The position numbers and the translations under genes are program-made. The notes below the pieces were generated by a model, which worked only from the letters and a program-made list of their open reading frames with translations, did not search any database and was not told where the DNA came from. A DNA stretch of 17,320 bases from Rodentolepis nana (lineage: Eukaryota; Platyhelminthes; Cestoda; Cyclophyllidea; Hymenolepididae). Shown piece after piece: positions 17,223 through 17,320 of the stretch. The DNA is taken from NCBI GenBank assembly GCA_900617975.1, contig UZAE01000874.1, positions 1-17,320 on the forward strand, written 5' to 3'. Positions within the stretch are counted from its first letter, which is position 1. Each line of letters starts with the position of its first letter.

Positions 17223-17303
17223 TGCCGATTTATAGACTTTTTTGCCGTATGAGTATACGTTGCCCACAGTGCACCACGTGAAGGTAAGTCTATCGCACAC
17301 CCC

Positions 17304-17318
17304 GTTGTACAAGACATT
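17304..17318. repeat. Target-site duplication, right, repeat copy 3
   Basis: GTTGTACAAGACATT, identical to 16956-16970. Confidence 0.93.
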
Positions 17319-17320
17319 AT

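Larger units (their letters stand above)
16971..17303 (-). mobile_element. Short interspersed repeat, copy 3 (longest copy, perfect duplication)
   Basis: About 333 bp between perfect 15-bp duplications. On the - strand the element starts CGGGGTGTGCGATAGAC, includes GGGCAACGTATACTC (shared with copy 4), and ends GCCTGCCATTTG followed by (AAAT)n. It is the longest and best-bounded copy and a good guide to the full element. It contains a 17-nt inverted repeat (17027-17043 and 17206-17222). It is too short to code for a reverse transcriptase, so it is non-autonomous and would depend on a LINE elsewhere. The open frame running through it (with YLFQMAG) is a by-product of the repeat, found also in copy 1. 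Confidence 0.9.
16655..17320 (+). other. Intron (5' part) downstream of exon 13
   Basis: Begins with the consensus donor GTAAGT and runs off the window. The last 350 bases are repeat copy 3 with its target duplications. No further exon is seen, so the gene continues beyond the window. Confidence 0.85.

Noticed and set aside
1..17320. Bacterial or phage system (operons, CRISPR, toxin-antitoxin)
   Set aside because: The coding signal is a split animal gene with consensus GT-AG introns and retroposed repeats. There are no Shine-Dalgarno-led gene strings and no regularly spaced repeats.

Overview
The window looks like animal nuclear DNA. It is AT-rich, mostly intronic, and carries one split protein-coding gene on the + strand plus four copies of a short interspersed repeat. 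No prokaryotic operon, CRISPR array, rRNA, tRNA or virus was found. The AT-rich introns, the mix of very short (69-81 nt) and multi-kilobase introns, and the divergent but clearly bilaterian protein would fit a parasitic flatworm (trematode or cestode). That organism call is a weak inference.

The gene is a spectraplakin (the dystonin/BPAG1, MACF1, Drosophila shot, C. elegans vab-10 family), which links actin to microtubules and junctions. Twelve exons, plus one 21-nt microexon, join without a frame break over 1578-16654. They encode about 968 residues with no stop. The product runs from the last helix of the second calponin-homology domain, through a Pro-rich linker, into the plakin domain: spectrin repeats with a degenerate SH3 domain lodged in one of them. 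The window begins inside the intron before the last CH2 exon and ends in the intron after exon 13. The actin-binding start, the promoter and the long C-terminal part with its EF-hand/GAR regions therefore lie outside.

Layout: 1-1577, upstream intron with repeat copy 1. 1578-3976, exons 1-2 (CH2 end, first spectrin repeat). 3977-10983, three long introns around exons 3-4, with repeat copies 4 and 2. 10984-12155, exons 5, 6, the microexon and exon 8. 12156-13297, intron. 13298-14166, a compact cluster of three exons around the SH3 domain. 14167-15537, an intron holding a possible alternative terminal exon. 15538-16654, exons 12-13. 16655-17320, the start of the next intron with repeat copy 3.

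The most interesting points are: the 21-nt microexon, which would insert exactly seven residues in frame near the start of a spectrin-repeat helix; a possible alternative terminal exon with a stop and AATAAA just after the SH3 region; an expanded, very divergent SH3; and an (AAAT)n-tailed retroposed repeat family, three copies of which have clear target-site duplications and supply sense-strand splice-site-like sequences to the host gene.
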